In this document: one piece after another, positions 42,426-53,753 of the stretch
How the letters are laid out: each line of letters opens with the position of its first letter
Numbering within the stretch: position 1 is the stretch's first letter
Source: Micromonospora sp. MP36
Lineage (GTDB): Bacteria; Actinomycetota; Actinomycetes; Mycobacteriales; Micromonosporaceae
Assembly: GCF_008119785.1 (NCBI RefSeq)
Contig: NZ_VSFA01000043.1
Coordinates: forward strand, 1 to 56,737
Reading direction: 5' to 3'
DNA: 56,737 bases
The notes under the pieces: generated by a model
Told to the model about the DNA's origin: nothing
The model's database searches: none
What the model saw: the letters and a program-made list of their open reading frames with translations, nothing else
Program-made: the position numbers and the translations under genes

Positions 42426-44174
42426 GTGGCAGCGCAGCGCAGGTACCGGCGGCGGGACCACCGGCGCGCGGGCGTCGGCGCCGACCCGGCCGCCGCGGGA
42501 CCCCCCCGTGAAGTGAGCGTGGACCGGCTGCTCGCCCGGCTCGCCACCGCCGCGCTGCGGCTGCCCGCCGCCCGGACCCGGCGGGTCGCGGTGACCCGGG
42601 ACCTCCCGGTCCGGGTGCGCGACGGGGTCACGCTGCGCACCGACCACTACGCCCCCGACCTGCCGGGCGCGCCCACCGTGCTCATCCGCACCCCGTACGG
42701 GCGGGGCGGGCCGATCCGGCTGCTGGGCCGGCTCGTCGCCGAGCGCGGCTTCCACGTGGTGATCCAGTCCTGCCGGGGCACCTACGGCTCCGGCGGGGAG
42801 TTCGCCCCGCTGGTGCACGAGCGCGACGACGGCCTGGACACCCTGGACTGGCTGCGCCGGCAGCGCTGGTGGTCCGGGTCGTTCGGCACGTTCGGCGCCA
42901 GCTACCAGGGTTTCGTGCAGTGGGCGCTCGCCGCCGAGGCGGCCGACGAGCTGGCCGCGATGGTCGCGGTGGTGACCGCCTCGGCCACCCGGGACTCGAC
43001 GTACGCGGGGGAGTCCTTCGCCCTGGACACCGTGCTCACCTGGGCGGAGCTGCTGCAGGCGCAGACGGTGCCGTGGCTGGCCCGGCAGTGGGAGCTGAAG
43101 CGGGGGCAGCCCCGGTTGACCCGGGCGCTGGCCCACCTGCCGCTGGCCGAGGCGGACCGGATCGCCACCGGGGTGACGGTGCCGTTCTTCCAGGAGTGGC
43201 TGCGCCACCACACCCCGGACGCCGACTACTGGCGGCTGCGGGTCTTCGGCGACCGGATCGCCGAGGTGCGCGCGCCGGTGTCGATGATCAGCGGCTGGCA
43301 CGACATCTTCCTCCCCGCCCAGCTCGACGACTACGCCCGGCTCCGGTCGGCCGGGGCCCGGCCCCGGCTGACCGTCGGCCCGTGGACCCATGGCAGCCCC
43401 GGGCTGCTGGTGGCCGCCCTCCGGGAGGGACTGGACTGGCTCGACGAGCACCTGGCCGGGCGCCCGACCGGTCGGCGGGCCCCGGTCCGGGTGCACGTCG
43501 GGGGTGTGGGCGGCGGCTGGCGGGACCTGCCCGACTGGCCGCCGCCGGCCGTGCCGACCCGTTGGCACCTGCACGCCGGTCGGGCCCTCGGCCCCGCCCC
43601 GCCGTCGTCGTCCCCGCCCGACCGGATCTGGTACGACCCGGCCGACCCCACCCCGTCGCTCGGTGGTCCGCTCCTGGTCGCCCAGCGCGCCGGCGCCGTG
43701 GACAACCGGCCGGTGGAGGCCCGGCCCGACGTGCTGACGTACACCAGCGAGCCCCTGGACGGCCCGGTCGAGGTGGTCGGCCCGGTCCGCGCCGAGATCC
43801 ACGTCCGCAGTGAACTCTCCTACCTGGACGTCTTCGTACGCCTCTGCGACGTGGACCGGCGCGGCCGGTCCTGGAACGTCTGCGACGGCCTGGTCCGGGT
43901 GGCGCCGGGGCGCTTTCCCACGGATCCCTCCGGTGCGGTCCGGGTGCCGGTCACCCTCTGGCCGACCGCGCACCGCTTCGCGCCCGGGCACCGGCTCCGC
44001 GTCCAGGTGTCCGGCGGTGCGCACCCGCGCTACGCGCGCAACCCCGGCACCGGGGAACCGCTGGGCACCGCGGTCACCCTCCGTGCTGGGTGGCGGGAGG
44101 TCCTGCACGACCCCGCGCACCCGTCCGCCCTGCTGCTCCCGCAGGCCGCGGCGCCGTCCGCAGCCCGGCCTTAG
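42426..44174 (+). CDS. CocE/NonD-family alpha/beta hydrolase (X-Pro dipeptidyl-peptidase type)
   Basis: 582 residues. The peptidase S15-like catalytic domain has DLPVRVRDGVTLRTDHYAPD at its start. The nucleophile Ser is in FGASYQGF, the Asp in SGWHDIFLPAQ and the His in VGPWTHGS. The C-terminal jelly-roll domain (VLTYTSEPLDGPVEVVGPVRAEIHVRSE ... LWPTAHRFAPGHRLRVQVSGGAHPRYARNP) is standard for CocE-type acyl hydrolases. Substrates range from peptides to cocaine-like esters and are unknown here. No signal peptide is clear. The start is uncertain between GTG 42426 and GTG 42513; the latter removes a basic stretch. Confidence 0.88.
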   Translation: MAAQRRYRRRDHRRAGVGADPAAAGPPREVSVDRLLARLATAALRLPAARTRRVAVTRDLPVRVRDGVTLRTDHYAPDLPGAPTVLIRTPYGRGGPIRLLGRLVAERGFHVVIQSCRGTYGSGGEFAPLVHERDDGLDTLDWLRRQRWWSGSFGTFGASYQGFVQWALAAEAADELAAMVAVVTASATRDSTYAGESFALDTVLTWAELLQAQTVPWLARQWELKRGQPRLTRALAHLPLAEADRIATGVTVPFFQEWLRHHTPDADYWRLRVFGDRIAEVRAPVSMISGWHDIFLPAQLDDYARLRSAGARPRLTVGPWTHGSPGLLVAALREGLDWLDEHLAGRPTGRRAPVRVHVGGVGGGWRDLPDWPPPAVPTRWHLHAGRALGPAPPSSSPPDRIWYDPADPTPSLGGPLLVAQRAGAVDNRPVEARPDVLTYTSEPLDGPVEVVGPVRAEIHVRSELSYLDVFVRLCDVDRRGRSWNVCDGLVRVAPGRFPTDPSGAVRVPVTLWPTAHRFAPGHRLRVQVSGGAHPRYARNPGTGEPLGTAVTLRAGWREVLHDPAHPSALLLPQAAAPSAARP

Positions 44175-44343
44175 TTCCAGATAGTGCCTCTGAGCTGGGC
44201 AATTGTCTTCCGGCGTGGATATTCTCGGGGCAGTTGCCCGGCGCCGTGCACCATCCCGGCCGGACGCGTCCCCGGACCGTCCGCCTCACGCCCAGTGATT
44301 GTCGTGCCCGGCCGGCTGACGATCCACAAGGGGGGGGAATCCC

Positions 44344-45246
44344 ATGACGCGGGCCCCGAACAACCTGTTGGCCGTCCGCAACCTGCTGCTCGCCCACCTC
44401 AACGTCGACAAGAACACCGTACGGCCGGCGGATCTCGAACCCGGCGAGGTCGGCATCGTCGGCGACGCCAACCACCGGGGCGGATACCACTGCGGCTCCG
44501 ACCGGGTGGTGACGAACGACTACTCCGTGGTGGAGTCCACCCGGGACTCCTCCGGGCTGACCCTCGACGCGTCCGCCCTGGACGTCGGGATGTTCACCGT
44601 CCGCTCCGGCGGCGGCACCCACAACCTGCGTACCTTCTCCACCTGGTGCGTCGCGCAGTGCGTCGACGGCGCGGCCGACACCCGGGACATCAGAGAGATC
44701 ATCTACTCGCCGGACGGCAAGGTGGTGAAGCGGTGGGACCGGCTGCGGAAGCGCACCACCGGCGACTCCAGCCACCTGACCCACACCCACTTCAGCTTCT
44801 TCCGCGACTCCACCAGGGCGGGCCGGGACCAGACCCCGCTGTTCCGCCGCTACCTGACCGGCATCGGACTCCTGGAGGACGACATGGCCCAGTTCACCGA
44901 CGCGCACGCCGCTGTGCTCAACCAGCTCGCCGCGGTGCTGCCCACACTGGTCAGCCAGTCCGGGTACACCGACGGGCGGATGGAAGCCATCGCCAACGGC
45001 CGCACCAAGGTGCGCAGCGACCTCAAGGGCGGCGGCCAGCCGGTGTGGCTGGTGGACCAGGTGAACGGCGTCCGCGCCGACCTGGCCACGCTCGCCGGCC
45101 GGCAGCCGGTCGACGTGCAGGCGCTGGCCGGCGCACTCGCGCCGCTGCTGCTGGCGCAGCTCACTCCGGAGGCGATCGCCGCGGCGCTGTCGCCGGAGAT
45201 CGCCCCGAAGGTCGCCGAGGAGCTGTCCCGGCGGCTGGCCGCCTGA
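44344..45246 (+). CDS. Phage-like putative peptidoglycan hydrolase
   Basis: 300 residues, tentative. The N-terminal ~180 residues have GIVGDANHRGGYHCGSDRV, DASALDVGMF and SSHLTHTHFSFF. This His, Asp, His-x-His arrangement resembles zinc sites of M15/MepA-type peptidases and phage endolysins. The remaining residues (FTDAHAAVLNQLAAVLPTLVSQSGYTDGRMEAIANG, then an Ala/Leu-rich helix) resemble tails of phage lysins and tape-adjacent proteins in actinomycetes. No signal peptide is visible, again like a phage lysin. No other phage genes are present, so it may be a captured or domesticated gene. ATG 44344 follows AAGGGGGGG. Confidence 0.6.
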   Translation: MTRAPNNLLAVRNLLLAHLNVDKNTVRPADLEPGEVGIVGDANHRGGYHCGSDRVVTNDYSVVESTRDSSGLTLDASALDVGMFTVRSGGGTHNLRTFSTWCVAQCVDGAADTRDIREIIYSPDGKVVKRWDRLRKRTTGDSSHLTHTHFSFFRDSTRAGRDQTPLFRRYLTGIGLLEDDMAQFTDAHAAVLNQLAAVLPTLVSQSGYTDGRMEAIANGRTKVRSDLKGGGQPVWLVDQVNGVRADLATLAGRQPVDVQALAGALAPLLLAQLTPEAIAAALSPEIAPKVAEELSRRLAA

Positions 45247-45274
45247 CCCGGGACGGCGGCGCGGTATGTGCTTC

Positions 45275-45303
45275 GGCGGCGGTCGGGTTCCCCGACCGCC
45301 GCC
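45275..45303. terminator. Bidirectional hairpin terminator
   Basis: GGCGGCGGTCGGG (45275-45287) pairs with CCCGACCGCCGCC (45291-45303) around TTC. It lies between the convergent phage-like and cold-shock genes. Confidence 0.75.
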
Positions 45304-45315
45304 GCCGGCACGGAA

Positions 45316-45519
45316 CTACATCGGGTGGACGTTGTCCGCCTGCGGGCCCTTCTGGCCCTGGGTCACCTCGAACTCGACCTTCTGCCCCTCCTGCAGCTCG
45401 CGGTAGCCGCTGGTCTGGATGGCCGAGTAGTGGACGAACACGTCCGGACCCCCACCGTCCTGCTCGATGAAGCCGAAGCCCTTTTCCGAGTTGAACCACT
45501 TGACCGTGCCGGTTGCCAT
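45316..45519 (-). CDS. Cold-shock protein (CspA family)
   Basis: 67 residues, the full length of a single cold-shock domain. MATGTVKWFNSEKGFGFI contains RNP1 (KGFGFI); DVFVHYS is RNP2; KVEFEVTQGQKGPQADNV forms the last strands. It binds single-stranded RNA/DNA and acts as an RNA chaperone. ATG 45519 follows GGGAGAG by 5 nt. It is divergent from the methyltransferase at 45698. Confidence 0.95.
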   Translation of the reverse strand: MATGTVKWFNSEKGFGFIEQDGGGPDVFVHYSAIQTSGYRELQEGQKVEFEVTQGQKGPQADNVHPM

Positions 45520-45697
45520 GCGTCTCTCCCTGTTCAAAGCGGGTGAGCACCGGCCGCGGCCGATGATCGCCCTGTACCTTCCCGACAGTAACCGGCCGAA
45601 CCGGGATCTGCTGGCGGAAGTGGCGGCGTGCCTCGCGAATACGCGCCGAGCGGGAAAATCCCTCCGGATGGCGGCCCCGCCCGGCATGCTTGCCCGA

Positions 45698-46372
45698 GTG
45701 AGGGCACAGACCGCGTTGGCCGACCTGGAGCGGGAGATCGCCGTGCCCGGCGGCGGGCCGGACCGGCTCCGGCTGGTCGCCACGCCGTTCGTGCCCGAGG
45801 TACGGCTGCACGTCGCCGAGGACGCGATCCTGTGGTGGGCCCGGATGGAGGCGGCCGCCCGACGGCCGCTGCCGCCGCCGTACTGGGCCTCGGTCTGGGC
45901 CGGTGGTCAGGCGCTGGCTCGCCACCTGCTCGACCACCCCGAGCTGGCCGCCGGCCGGCGGGTGTTCGACCTGGCCGCCGGCTCCGGGCTGGTGGCCATC
46001 GCCGCCGCGCTGGCCGGCGCCGAGCGGGTGGTCGCCAACGACGTCGACCCGTACGCGGTCGCCGCCGTCACGGTCAACGCCCGGGCCAACCGGGTGGCCG
46101 TGGCCGCCACCGCCGGCGACCTGCTGGACGGCACCGTCCGCGCCGACCTGCTGCTGGCCGGGGACGTGCTCTACGACGCCGCGCTGGCCGACCGGATGCT
46201 GCCGTTCCTACAGCGGGCCGCCGATCGGGGCGTCGAGGTGCTGGTCGGCGACCCCGACCGGGGACACCTGCCACCGGACCGGCTGGAGGTGGTGGCGAGC
46301 TACCCGGTGCCGACCACCGAGCCCTCCGTCGACTCCCCGGTACGCCGGGTGCAGGTGCTGCGTCCCCGGTGA
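45698..46372 (+). CDS. Nicotinamide N-methyltransferase-like SAM methyltransferase
   Basis: 224 residues of the lysine/nicotinamide methyltransferase-like (methyltransf_16, ETFB-KMT) group: PPPYWASVWAGGQALARHLLDHP, motif I RVFDLAAGSGLVAIAAALAGA, VVANDVDPYAVAAVTVNARAN, LLLAGDVLYDAALADRMLPFL. The P-x-Y-W-A-x-x-W-A-G-G and G-D-V-x-Y motifs suggest protein lysine or small-molecule methylation. The target is unknown. The start is uncertain between GTG 45698, ATG 45686 and ATG 45668; the residues from 45698 on (VRAQTALADLER) look most family-like. Confidence 0.82.
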   Translation: MRAQTALADLEREIAVPGGGPDRLRLVATPFVPEVRLHVAEDAILWWARMEAAARRPLPPPYWASVWAGGQALARHLLDHPELAAGRRVFDLAAGSGLVAIAAALAGAERVVANDVDPYAVAAVTVNARANRVAVAATAGDLLDGTVRADLLLAGDVLYDAALADRMLPFLQRAADRGVEVLVGDPDRGHLPPDRLEVVASYPVPTTEPSVDSPVRRVQVLRPR

Positions 46373-46458
46373 CCCGTCCGGCCGCTCGGGGGCGACCCCG
46401 AGGCGGAATCAGGGGACGCTGGGGGATCCAGCCGGATGTGCCCCCGCACGGGAGGCCA

Positions 46459-46464
46459 TAGCGT
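46459..46464 (+). promoter_or_regulatory. -10 box for the dedA gene
   Basis: TAGCGT ends 7 nt before ATG 46472, predicting a leaderless transcript. Confidence 0.5.
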
Positions 46465-46471
46465 ACGCGGC

Positions 46472-47095
46472 ATGACGGATCTGCTGGCCCAGGTCGGGGA
46501 GCTGCCCACCACCCTGCTGATGGGGTTGCTGGGTATGGTCATGCTCGCCGACGCCGTACCCCTGGTCGGGGTGCTGGTGCCCGGCGACGCCGCGGTCCTC
46601 GCCGCGGTTGGCGCGGGCCGGCCGGCGACCGGGCTGGCCACCGTGGCGGCGGTGGTGGCCGGCTGCCTCGCCGGCTGGTCGCTGAGCTTCCTGGCCGGGC
46701 GGCGCTGGGGCGAGCGGCTGCGGCGCAGCCGGCTGGGCGACTGGATCGGCGAGTCGCGCTGGGTGGCCGCCGAGGCGCTGCTGCACCGTGGCGGCGGCCG
46801 AATGGTGCTGGTGGCGCCGTTCCTGCCGGTGTTCAACGCGTTGCTGCCGCTGGCCGCCGGCGGCCTGCAGATGTCCTACCGGAGGTTCGCCACCTGCGCG
46901 GCGCTCGGCGCGACGCTGTGGGCCGGCCTCTACGTGGCGCTCGGCGTCACCGCGCGGGCGCTGACCGGGCTGCTGCCCGGGGCGCCGAACCCGACCGTGT
47001 TCACCATGGCGGTCGGCCTGCTGCTCGCCGGTCCGGTGCTGCTCGGCACCCGGCACCGGCTCCGGGCGGTGACCGCCGCGGGCGCCGCCTCCTGA
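46472..47095 (+). CDS. DedA-family membrane protein
   Basis: 207 residues, single DedA/SNARE-associated domain with four to five membrane segments: ADAVPLVGVLVPGDAAVLAAVGAG, LAGWSLSFLAGRRWGERLR, the re-entrant region MVLVAPFLPVFNALLPLAAGGLQMSYRRFATCAALGATLWAG, and LLLAGPVLLGTRHRLR. The Arg usually found in F-x-R-x-x-P (as in the fusion protein at 39985) is replaced by FLPVFN here. DedA proteins move undecaprenyl phosphate or phospholipids between leaflets. It is the second DedA-type gene within 7 kb. Confidence 0.87.
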   Translation: MTDLLAQVGELPTTLLMGLLGMVMLADAVPLVGVLVPGDAAVLAAVGAGRPATGLATVAAVVAGCLAGWSLSFLAGRRWGERLRRSRLGDWIGESRWVAAEALLHRGGGRMVLVAPFLPVFNALLPLAAGGLQMSYRRFATCAALGATLWAGLYVALGVTARALTGLLPGAPNPTVFTMAVGLLLAGPVLLGTRHRLRAVTAAGAAS

Positions 47096-47165
47096 GCGGA
47101 CCGGCCGGACCGCTGACCGCCGCCGGCGCCAGACCGCTGACCGCAGGCCGGCGCCGGCGGATCGC

Positions 47166-47819
47166 TCACCAGCCGCGGGCGCGCCACTGCGGCAGGGCGG
47201 GGCGCTCGGCGCCCAGCGTGCTGTCCTTGCCGTGCCCCGGATAGAACCAGGTCTCGTCCGGCAGCCGGTCGAACAGCTTGTGCTCCACGTCGTCGATGAG
47301 CTGCCCGAACCGTTCCGGGTCCTGCTCGGTGTTGCCGACGCCGCCAGGGAAGAGGCTGTCGCCGGTGAACAGGTGCGGGATGCCGGACGGGTCGCGGTAG
47401 AGCAGCGCGACCGAGCCCGGGGTGTGGCCCTTGAGGTGGATCACCTCCAGGGCGCAGTCACCGACCGCGACCGTGTCGCCCTCGCGCAGCGGCTCGGCGG
47501 GGATCGGCAGCCCCTCGGCGTCGTCGACGTGCACCAGCGGGCGGGCGCCGGTCTTGGCGACCACCTCCTCCAGGGCGACCCAGTGGTCCATGTGCCGGTG
47601 CGTGGTGACCACCGCGGCGAGCCCGCCGTCGCCGACCAGGTCGAGCAGGCGCGGCGCCTCGTTCGCCGCGTCGATCAGCACCTGCTCGCCGGTGTCCCGG
47701 CAGCGCAGCAGGTAGGCGTTGTTGTCCATCGGACCCACCGACACCTTGGTGATGGTGAGCCGGTCGAGCTCGCGGACGGCCGGCTCGCCGCCGGGCGTGA
47801 CGTCTCCGGTGTAGGTCAT
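47166..47819 (-). CDS. MBL-fold metallo-hydrolase (glyoxalase II-like)
   Basis: 217 residues. The metal site THRHMDH (HxHxDH), then VIHLKGHTPGSVALL (His), FTGDSLFPGG (bridging Asp) and WFYPGHGKDST (last His) form the dinuclear zinc/iron centre of the metallo-beta-lactamase fold. VGPMDNNAYLLRC at the N-terminus is typical of glyoxalase II-like proteins. It lies a few kb before uvrA, as the similar gene Rv1637c does in mycobacteria. Its physiological thioester or other substrate is unknown. Confidence 0.92.
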   Translation of the reverse strand: MTYTGDVTPGGEPAVRELDRLTITKVSVGPMDNNAYLLRCRDTGEQVLIDAANEAPRLLDLVGDGGLAAVVTTHRHMDHWVALEEVVAKTGARPLVHVDDAEGLPIPAEPLREGDTVAVGDCALEVIHLKGHTPGSVALLYRDPSGIPHLFTGDSLFPGGVGNTEQDPERFGQLIDDVEHKLFDRLPDETWFYPGHGKDSTLGAERPALPQWRARGW

Positions 47820-47826
47820 GGGACAG

Positions 47827-48546
47827 CTATATCCATTCCGGTGGGTTCGGCAGGGGACCGTCGGGGGTGACGGTGAGCACCTCGCCCGCGGCGCGGCCGA
47901 TCAGCCAGGCGGCGAGGTCCGGCGCGGCGCCGGCGACCGTGGGCGCGCCGGCCCGGTCGCCGATGCCCAACTCATGGCAGCCGCTGCCCGAAAAGCGCAG
48001 CACCATCGCGGGTGCGGCGGCGCGGTCGCCCAGGTCGGCGGCGACCTCGTGCAGCAGCCGGTGGCTGAACGCCTCCGGCCAGTCCGCGGGCCGGTAGCCG
48101 GCGGCCAGGTCCACGTGGTGCACCTCCACCTCCCGCAGCCGGTCCCAGACCAGCAGGGCGGCCACCCGGGGGCCGCGCGGTGTCTGCACCGTCGCGGTCC
48201 ACGCCTCGGCCGGCGTGGCGGCGACCGCCTCGGCGAACCGGTCCGCGGACCGGCGCAGGTCGTCGAAGAGGTCGTCCGGTGAACGGGCCGCGCCGGCCTC
48301 GATGTCCGCGGCCCGGGCCGCCGGGCTGGCGTACATCGGGACGGCCTCGCCGGTGCGGGCGGCGGTGAGCAGGTTGACGAAGCCGTCGGCGTTGCGGGCC
48401 AGGTGGGTCAGCACGTGCCCGAGGGTCCAGCGCGGCAGCAGCGAGGCGGCGGCGACGTCCGCGGCGTCGAAGGCGGCCACGGTACGCAGCAACCGGGCGG
48501 TGGCGTCGTCCACCTCGCCGGTCAGCAGCAGCGGATCGTTGCTCAC
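47827..48546 (-). CDS. Maleylpyruvate isomerase-like (MDMPI/DinB) protein
   Basis: 239 residues with the mycothiol-dependent maleylpyruvate isomerase N-terminal fold: LLPRWTLGHVLTHLARNADGFVNLL (first metal His), VWDRLREVEVHHVDLAAGYRPADWPEAF (second metal His region). A C-terminal SCP2-like part runs from LRFSGSGCHELGIGD to LIGRAAGEVL. Mycothiol is the actinobacterial thiol, so a mycothiol-dependent transferase or isomerase is likely. GTG 48546 follows GGGGTGG. It probably shares a transcript with the MBL hydrolase, 7 bp downstream. Confidence 0.87.
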   Translation of the reverse strand: MSNDPLLLTGEVDDATARLLRTVAAFDAADVAAASLLPRWTLGHVLTHLARNADGFVNLLTAARTGEAVPMYASPAARAADIEAGAARSPDDLFDDLRRSADRFAEAVAATPAEAWTATVQTPRGPRVAALLVWDRLREVEVHHVDLAAGYRPADWPEAFSHRLLHEVAADLGDRAAAPAMVLRFSGSGCHELGIGDRAGAPTVAGAAPDLAAWLIGRAAGEVLTVTPDGPLPNPPEWI

Positions 48547-48771
48547 GTCGCCACCCCGCTGTCGAGCCTGATGGTTCGCTCGCTGCGCTCGCTCACGAAC
48601 CGACCCTAGCGGTCCGGCGCCGCCGCGTCGTCGGGGAAATCGCTTTCGGCGCGTCGACGCGCCCCTTACCGTCGCAGAACGCGGCACCGGGAGTCGGGAC
48701 GGAGGTGGTGAGCATGCCGGTCGTAGCACGCGTGTTCCGCCATGAACCCCCTCGACACCGATGAGGACACC

Positions 48772-49851
48772 ATGACACTCGATCTGACCGCCCTCGGCTG
48801 GGACGCCGACTGGGCGGCACACGTACGCCGGCGCGCCGACCGCCGCCCGGGCCGGGTGGCCCGGGTCGACCGGGGAGTCTGCACCGTGCTCCGACCCGAG
48901 GGCCCGGTCCGGGCCAGCCTGGGCGGCGGGGTGCTGGCCGCCGCCGCCCGCGACCTGACCGCCCTGCCGTGCGCCGGCGACTGGGTGCTGCTGGCCACCT
49001 GGCCGGACGGGCCGGTGACCGTGGAGGCGGTGCTGCCCCGCCGCACCGCGCTGATCCGGCGGACCGCCGGCAAGGACGCCAGCGGCCAGGTGCTCGCCGC
49101 CAACCTTGACGCCGCCGCGGTGGTGGAGCCGGTGCATCCCGAGCCGGACACCGCGCGGATCGAACGGCTGCTCTCCCTGGCCCACGAGTCCGGGGCCGAG
49201 CCGCTGCTCGTGCTCACCAAGGCGGACCTGGCCGCCGACCCGGTGGCGGTCGCCCGGCAACTGGCCGCCGCCGCCCCCGGGGTTCCGGTGCTGCCGGTCA
49301 GCGCCGAGCGGGGCAGCGGGCTGGACCCGCTGCGCCGCTACGTCGCGCCGGGGCGGACCCTCGGCCTGCTCGGGCCGTCCGGCGCGGGCAAGTCGAGCCT
49401 GGTCAACGCCCTCGCCGGGGCGGAGGTGATGCGGACCCAGGCGATCCGGCGGGTGGACGGCAAGGGTCGGCACACCACCACCTGGCGTGCGCTGGTGCCG
49501 ATCCCCGGTGGGGGCGCGGTGCTGGACACTCCGGGCGTCCGGGCGGTCGGCCTGCTGGACGGCTCGGCCGGGCTGGACCGGGCCTTCGCGGACATCGCCG
49601 AGCTCGCCGCCGGCTGCCGGTACGCCGACTGCGCCCACGAGGCCGAGCCGGCCTGCGCGGTGCGGGAGGCGCTGGACAGCGGTGAGCTGTCCGTCCGGCG
49701 CTGGGAGAGCTGGCGCCGGCTCCAGCGCGAGGTGGCGTACGAGAGCCGACGTCGACAGGCCCGGGTGGCCGCCGAGCGGCGGGGGAGCTGGCGGGGCGAG
49801 CGGCGGCGCACGGCGCGTCCGGCGTCGCCGCCGTCGCCCGGCGGATACTGA
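48772..49851 (+). CDS. rsgA: Ribosome small-subunit-dependent GTPase RsgA
   Basis: 359 residues. It has the circularly permuted GTPase order that defines this family: G4 LVLTKADL, G5 region VSAERGSG, then G1 GPSGAGKSSLVNAL, G2 GKGRHTTT and G3 DTPGVR. An N-terminal OB-like domain precedes (CAGDWVLLATW). The C-terminal zinc site is CRYADCAHEAEPACAV. It checks maturation of the 30S decoding centre. ATG 48772 (MTLDLTALGWDADW) matches the family; ATG 48742 is upstream in frame. The tail is basic. Confidence 0.93.
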   Translation: MTLDLTALGWDADWAAHVRRRADRRPGRVARVDRGVCTVLRPEGPVRASLGGGVLAAAARDLTALPCAGDWVLLATWPDGPVTVEAVLPRRTALIRRTAGKDASGQVLAANLDAAAVVEPVHPEPDTARIERLLSLAHESGAEPLLVLTKADLAADPVAVARQLAAAAPGVPVLPVSAERGSGLDPLRRYVAPGRTLGLLGPSGAGKSSLVNALAGAEVMRTQAIRRVDGKGRHTTTWRALVPIPGGGAVLDTPGVRAVGLLDGSAGLDRAFADIAELAAGCRYADCAHEAEPACAVREALDSGELSVRRWESWRRLQREVAYESRRRQARVAAERRGSWRGERRRTARPASPPSPGGY

Positions 49852-49859
49852 GCCGAACA

Positions 49860-49896
49860 CCGGTCGCGTCGGCCCGCCCGGGGCCGGCGCGACCGG
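49860..49896 (+). terminator. Terminator after rsgA
   Basis: CCGGTCGCGTCGGCC (49860-49874) pairs with GGCCGGCGCGACCGG (49882-49896) with one G-T wobble, starting 8 bp after the rsgA stop. Confidence 0.7.
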
Positions 49897-49941
49897 GGTG
49901 AGCTGGGGGAATGTGCGCACGACGAAAGTTGTCGTACCTCA

Positions 49942-49957
49942 GGGCTAGAGTTGCTCG
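49942..49957 (+). promoter_or_regulatory. Possible uvrA promoter region
   Basis: TAGAGT lies near 49947 and would be a -10 box, with a leader of about 100 nt. GTTGTCG upstream is a poor -35 at wrong spacing. No good LexA (SOS) box was seen. Confidence 0.35.
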
Positions 49958-50055
49958 GGCGTTTTCCTGCGCCTCGACAACGTCGAAAAACCGCTCAGAC
50001 CAGGCTCCGAGCGGACAGATCCGCCTCACATTCTTTCTCCGGGAGCACACGCACC

Positions 50056-52998
<2,943 letters not shown>

Positions 52999-53116
52999 GC
53001 CGGCCGTGCGGCGGCCCGGCACGACCCGCCGGTCCGCCGCACGTCCTCGGCAGGATCCGGCGCGTTCGGGCTTCGGCACCCATTTCGTGACGCGCCTGTA
53101 TGAACCGTGCGGCACA

Positions 53117-53148
53117 GTGATCCGTGTCCAGAAATGGACACGGATCAC
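53117..53148 (+). other. Perfect hairpin with GAAA loop upstream of the Rieske gene
   Basis: GTGATCCGTGTCCA (53117-53130) and TGGACACGGATCAC (53135-53148) form a perfect 14-bp stem with a GAAA (GNRA) tetraloop. It ends 33 nt before the Rieske start. It could end uvrA transcripts, protect the Rieske mRNA, or be an operator. Confidence 0.6.
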
Positions 53149-53181
53149 GATGGGCTGCGGCAGTCGAGAGGAAGGCCGGAC

Positions 53182-53667
53182 ATGAGTGACGATCAGGTGC
53201 AAACCGAGCCCGGTACGCGGACGCGGCGGGCCCTGCTCACGGGCGCTGGGGCGGTTGGCGCGGCGGTGGTGCTCGCGGCCTGCGGCAACGAGGGCGCGGG
53301 TTCGGGGACCTCGGCGCCGACCAGCGGCGGCCCGGGCGCGACCGGCGCCGGCGACGCCGAGGGCGGTAACCGGGACAGCATCGGCCCGCTGGCCCGGACC
53401 ACCGACATCCCGGTCGGGGGCGGTGCCGTGTTCGCCAGCAAGGGCGTCGTGATCACTCAGCCGGAGCCGGGCCAGTTCAAGGGCTTCAGTCCGATCTGCA
53501 CCCACCAGGGCTGCCCGGTGTCGAACGTCGACGGCGGCACCATCAACTGCACCTGCCACAACAGCAGGTTCTCGATCGTCGACGGAGCGGTGAAGCAGGG
53601 CCCCGCCACCCGGCCCCTGCCGCCGAAGAACATCAAGGTCACCGGCGACCAGATCACCCTCGCCTGA
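53182..53667 (+). CDS. Rieske (2Fe-2S) iron-sulfur lipoprotein
   Basis: 161 residues. The N-terminus has a Tat-like signal (TRTRRALLTGAGAVGAAVVLAAC) ending in lipobox LAAC, so a folded Fe-S protein is probably exported by Tat and lipid-anchored. A Gly/Ser/Thr linker follows. The Rieske motifs are C-T-H-Q-G-C in ICTHQGCPV and C-T-C-H in INCTCHNSRF, providing two Cys and two His ligands. It is a stand-alone single-domain protein without its oxygenase or cytochrome b partner. The position between uvrA and uvrC is common in actinomycetes. ATG 53182 follows GAGGAAGG. Confidence 0.92.
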   Translation: MSDDQVQTEPGTRTRRALLTGAGAVGAAVVLAACGNEGAGSGTSAPTSGGPGATGAGDAEGGNRDSIGPLARTTDIPVGGGAVFASKGVVITQPEPGQFKGFSPICTHQGCPVSNVDGGTINCTCHNSRFSIVDGAVKQGPATRPLPPKNIKVTGDQITLA

Positions 53668-53675
53668 GCGCTTCG

Positions 53676-53710
53676 GCGTCCCCCGCTCGCGGGTCCGGGG
53701 TGGGGGACGC
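53676..53710 (+). terminator. Terminator after the Rieske gene
   Basis: GCGTCCCCC (53676-53684) pairs with GGGGGACGC (53702-53710). It separates the Rieske gene from the uvrC promoter. Confidence 0.6.
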
Positions 53711-53741
53711 GTGGCGGCGGTGGGGTGTCGGGGGTGCGGAC

Positions 53742-53747
53742 TAGGCT
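53742..53747 (+). promoter_or_regulatory. -10 box for leaderless uvrC
   Basis: TAGGCT ends 6 nt before the GTG at 53754. Confidence 0.55.
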
Positions 53748-53753
53748 TGCTGC

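Noticed and set aside
49918..49934. ECF-type (GGAAT ... GTT) or LexA-type site before uvrA
   Set aside because: GGAAT near 49909 is followed by GTT after only 15 nt, and ACGAAAGTTGTCGT does not match CGAAC-N4-GTTCG. Both are too weak.
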